A DNA stretch of 64,000 nt from Nothopassalora personata (lineage: Eukaryota; Ascomycota; Dothideomycetes; Mycosphaerellales; Mycosphaerellaceae), in contig CM066292.1 in NCBI GenBank assembly GCA_033816765.1, positions 3,472,001 to 3,536,000 of the forward strand, written 5' to 3'. The notes under the pieces are model-generated. The model did no database searches, had not been told where the DNA came from, and saw only the letters and a program-made list of their open reading frames with translations. Positions 63,811 to 64,000 of this stretch are shown here, piece by piece (positions within the stretch are counted from its first letter, which is position 1; every line of letters begins with the position of its first letter). Position numbers and translations under genes: made by a program.

Positions 63811-64000
63811 ATGTCCCAGAACATCCCTCAAAAGGCCAATGCGCCCGCACCGTCAGTCTATCCCACCGCGCTTGACAAACACCTCACCCATCTGCACCCT
63901 GCCTCTTGCTGTCCTTGCTCTCCTCCCCCTCCTCCTCCTCCACCCCTACCACCACCATTTGCTTGGCATACCACAAGCACCATACACTGACACCATGGAC
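63811..64000 (+). CDS. Possible gene start at window edge (partial)
   Basis: ATG at 63811 gives MSQNIPQKANAPAPSVYPTA then LDKHLTHLHP, after which the sequence becomes Pro/Cys low-complexity and may already be intronic. The YPTALDKHLTHL start resembles the N terminus of fungal Sec14-type lipid transfer proteins, but too little is present to be sure. Confidence 0.3.

Overview
The window is nuclear DNA of a filamentous ascomycete, most likely a dothideomycete. The evidence is 50-65 bp introns with GTAAGT/GTATG donors and CTAA(C/T)-type branch sites, a fungal gene set (HET domain protein, GT21 glucosylceramide synthase, Sec72, UstP-type S41 peptidase, DUF7924-like protein), and repeats eroded by C-to-T change at CpA, the mark of repeat-induced point mutation (RIP). 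Species placement is inference.

Layout. 1-9.1 kb is a nest of retrotransposons: a RIP-degraded Copia element (minus strand), a truncated non-autonomous LTR element, a second degraded Copia element, and inside that an intact 2,454-bp non-autonomous LTR element with identical LTRs, a gag gene and an antisense gene for a Zn2Cys6-like coiled-coil protein. 9.2-11 kb holds a membrane protein gene and the complex I subunit NDUFB3. 11.07-16.41 kb is a 5.3-kb DNA transposon with terminal inverted repeats, a probable 8-bp target duplication, a decayed integrase-type (D,D,E) transposase and two accessory genes. It sits in the short intergenic region between NDUFB3 and the divergent CAF1/POP2 deadenylase gene. 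19-41 kb is mainly ordinary gene space: an APC permease with one nonsense codon, ceramide glucosyltransferase, RNase T2, HET protein, MFS transporter, Sec72 and S41 peptidase.

41-60 kb is an accessory compartment of broken genes and small mobile elements. It has a coiled-coil ORF split by a 1.4-kb element with perfect 88-bp inverted repeats, a kinase-like pseudogene, a RING/IBR pseudogene, and a Cys-rich/C2H2 gene split by a 560-bp MULE-like MITE. It also has a ubiquitin hydrolase, an ankyrin pseudogene, a DUF7924-like gene and a TRIM-like mini-LTR element. 61.6-63.5 kb returns to housekeeping genes (uL23 ribosomal protein, Tim8).

Two themes stand out. First, unrelated mobile elements here carry the same kind of accessory gene (Zn2Cys6-spaced cysteines followed by a coiled coil). 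Second, the conserved core genes are intact, apart from a 1-nt mismatch at the UCH splice junction and an unplaced CAF1 first exon, whereas many accessory-type genes carry one or a few in-frame stops but are otherwise readable. All exon models were built by hand from splice signals and frame continuity; no alignment or database search was run.
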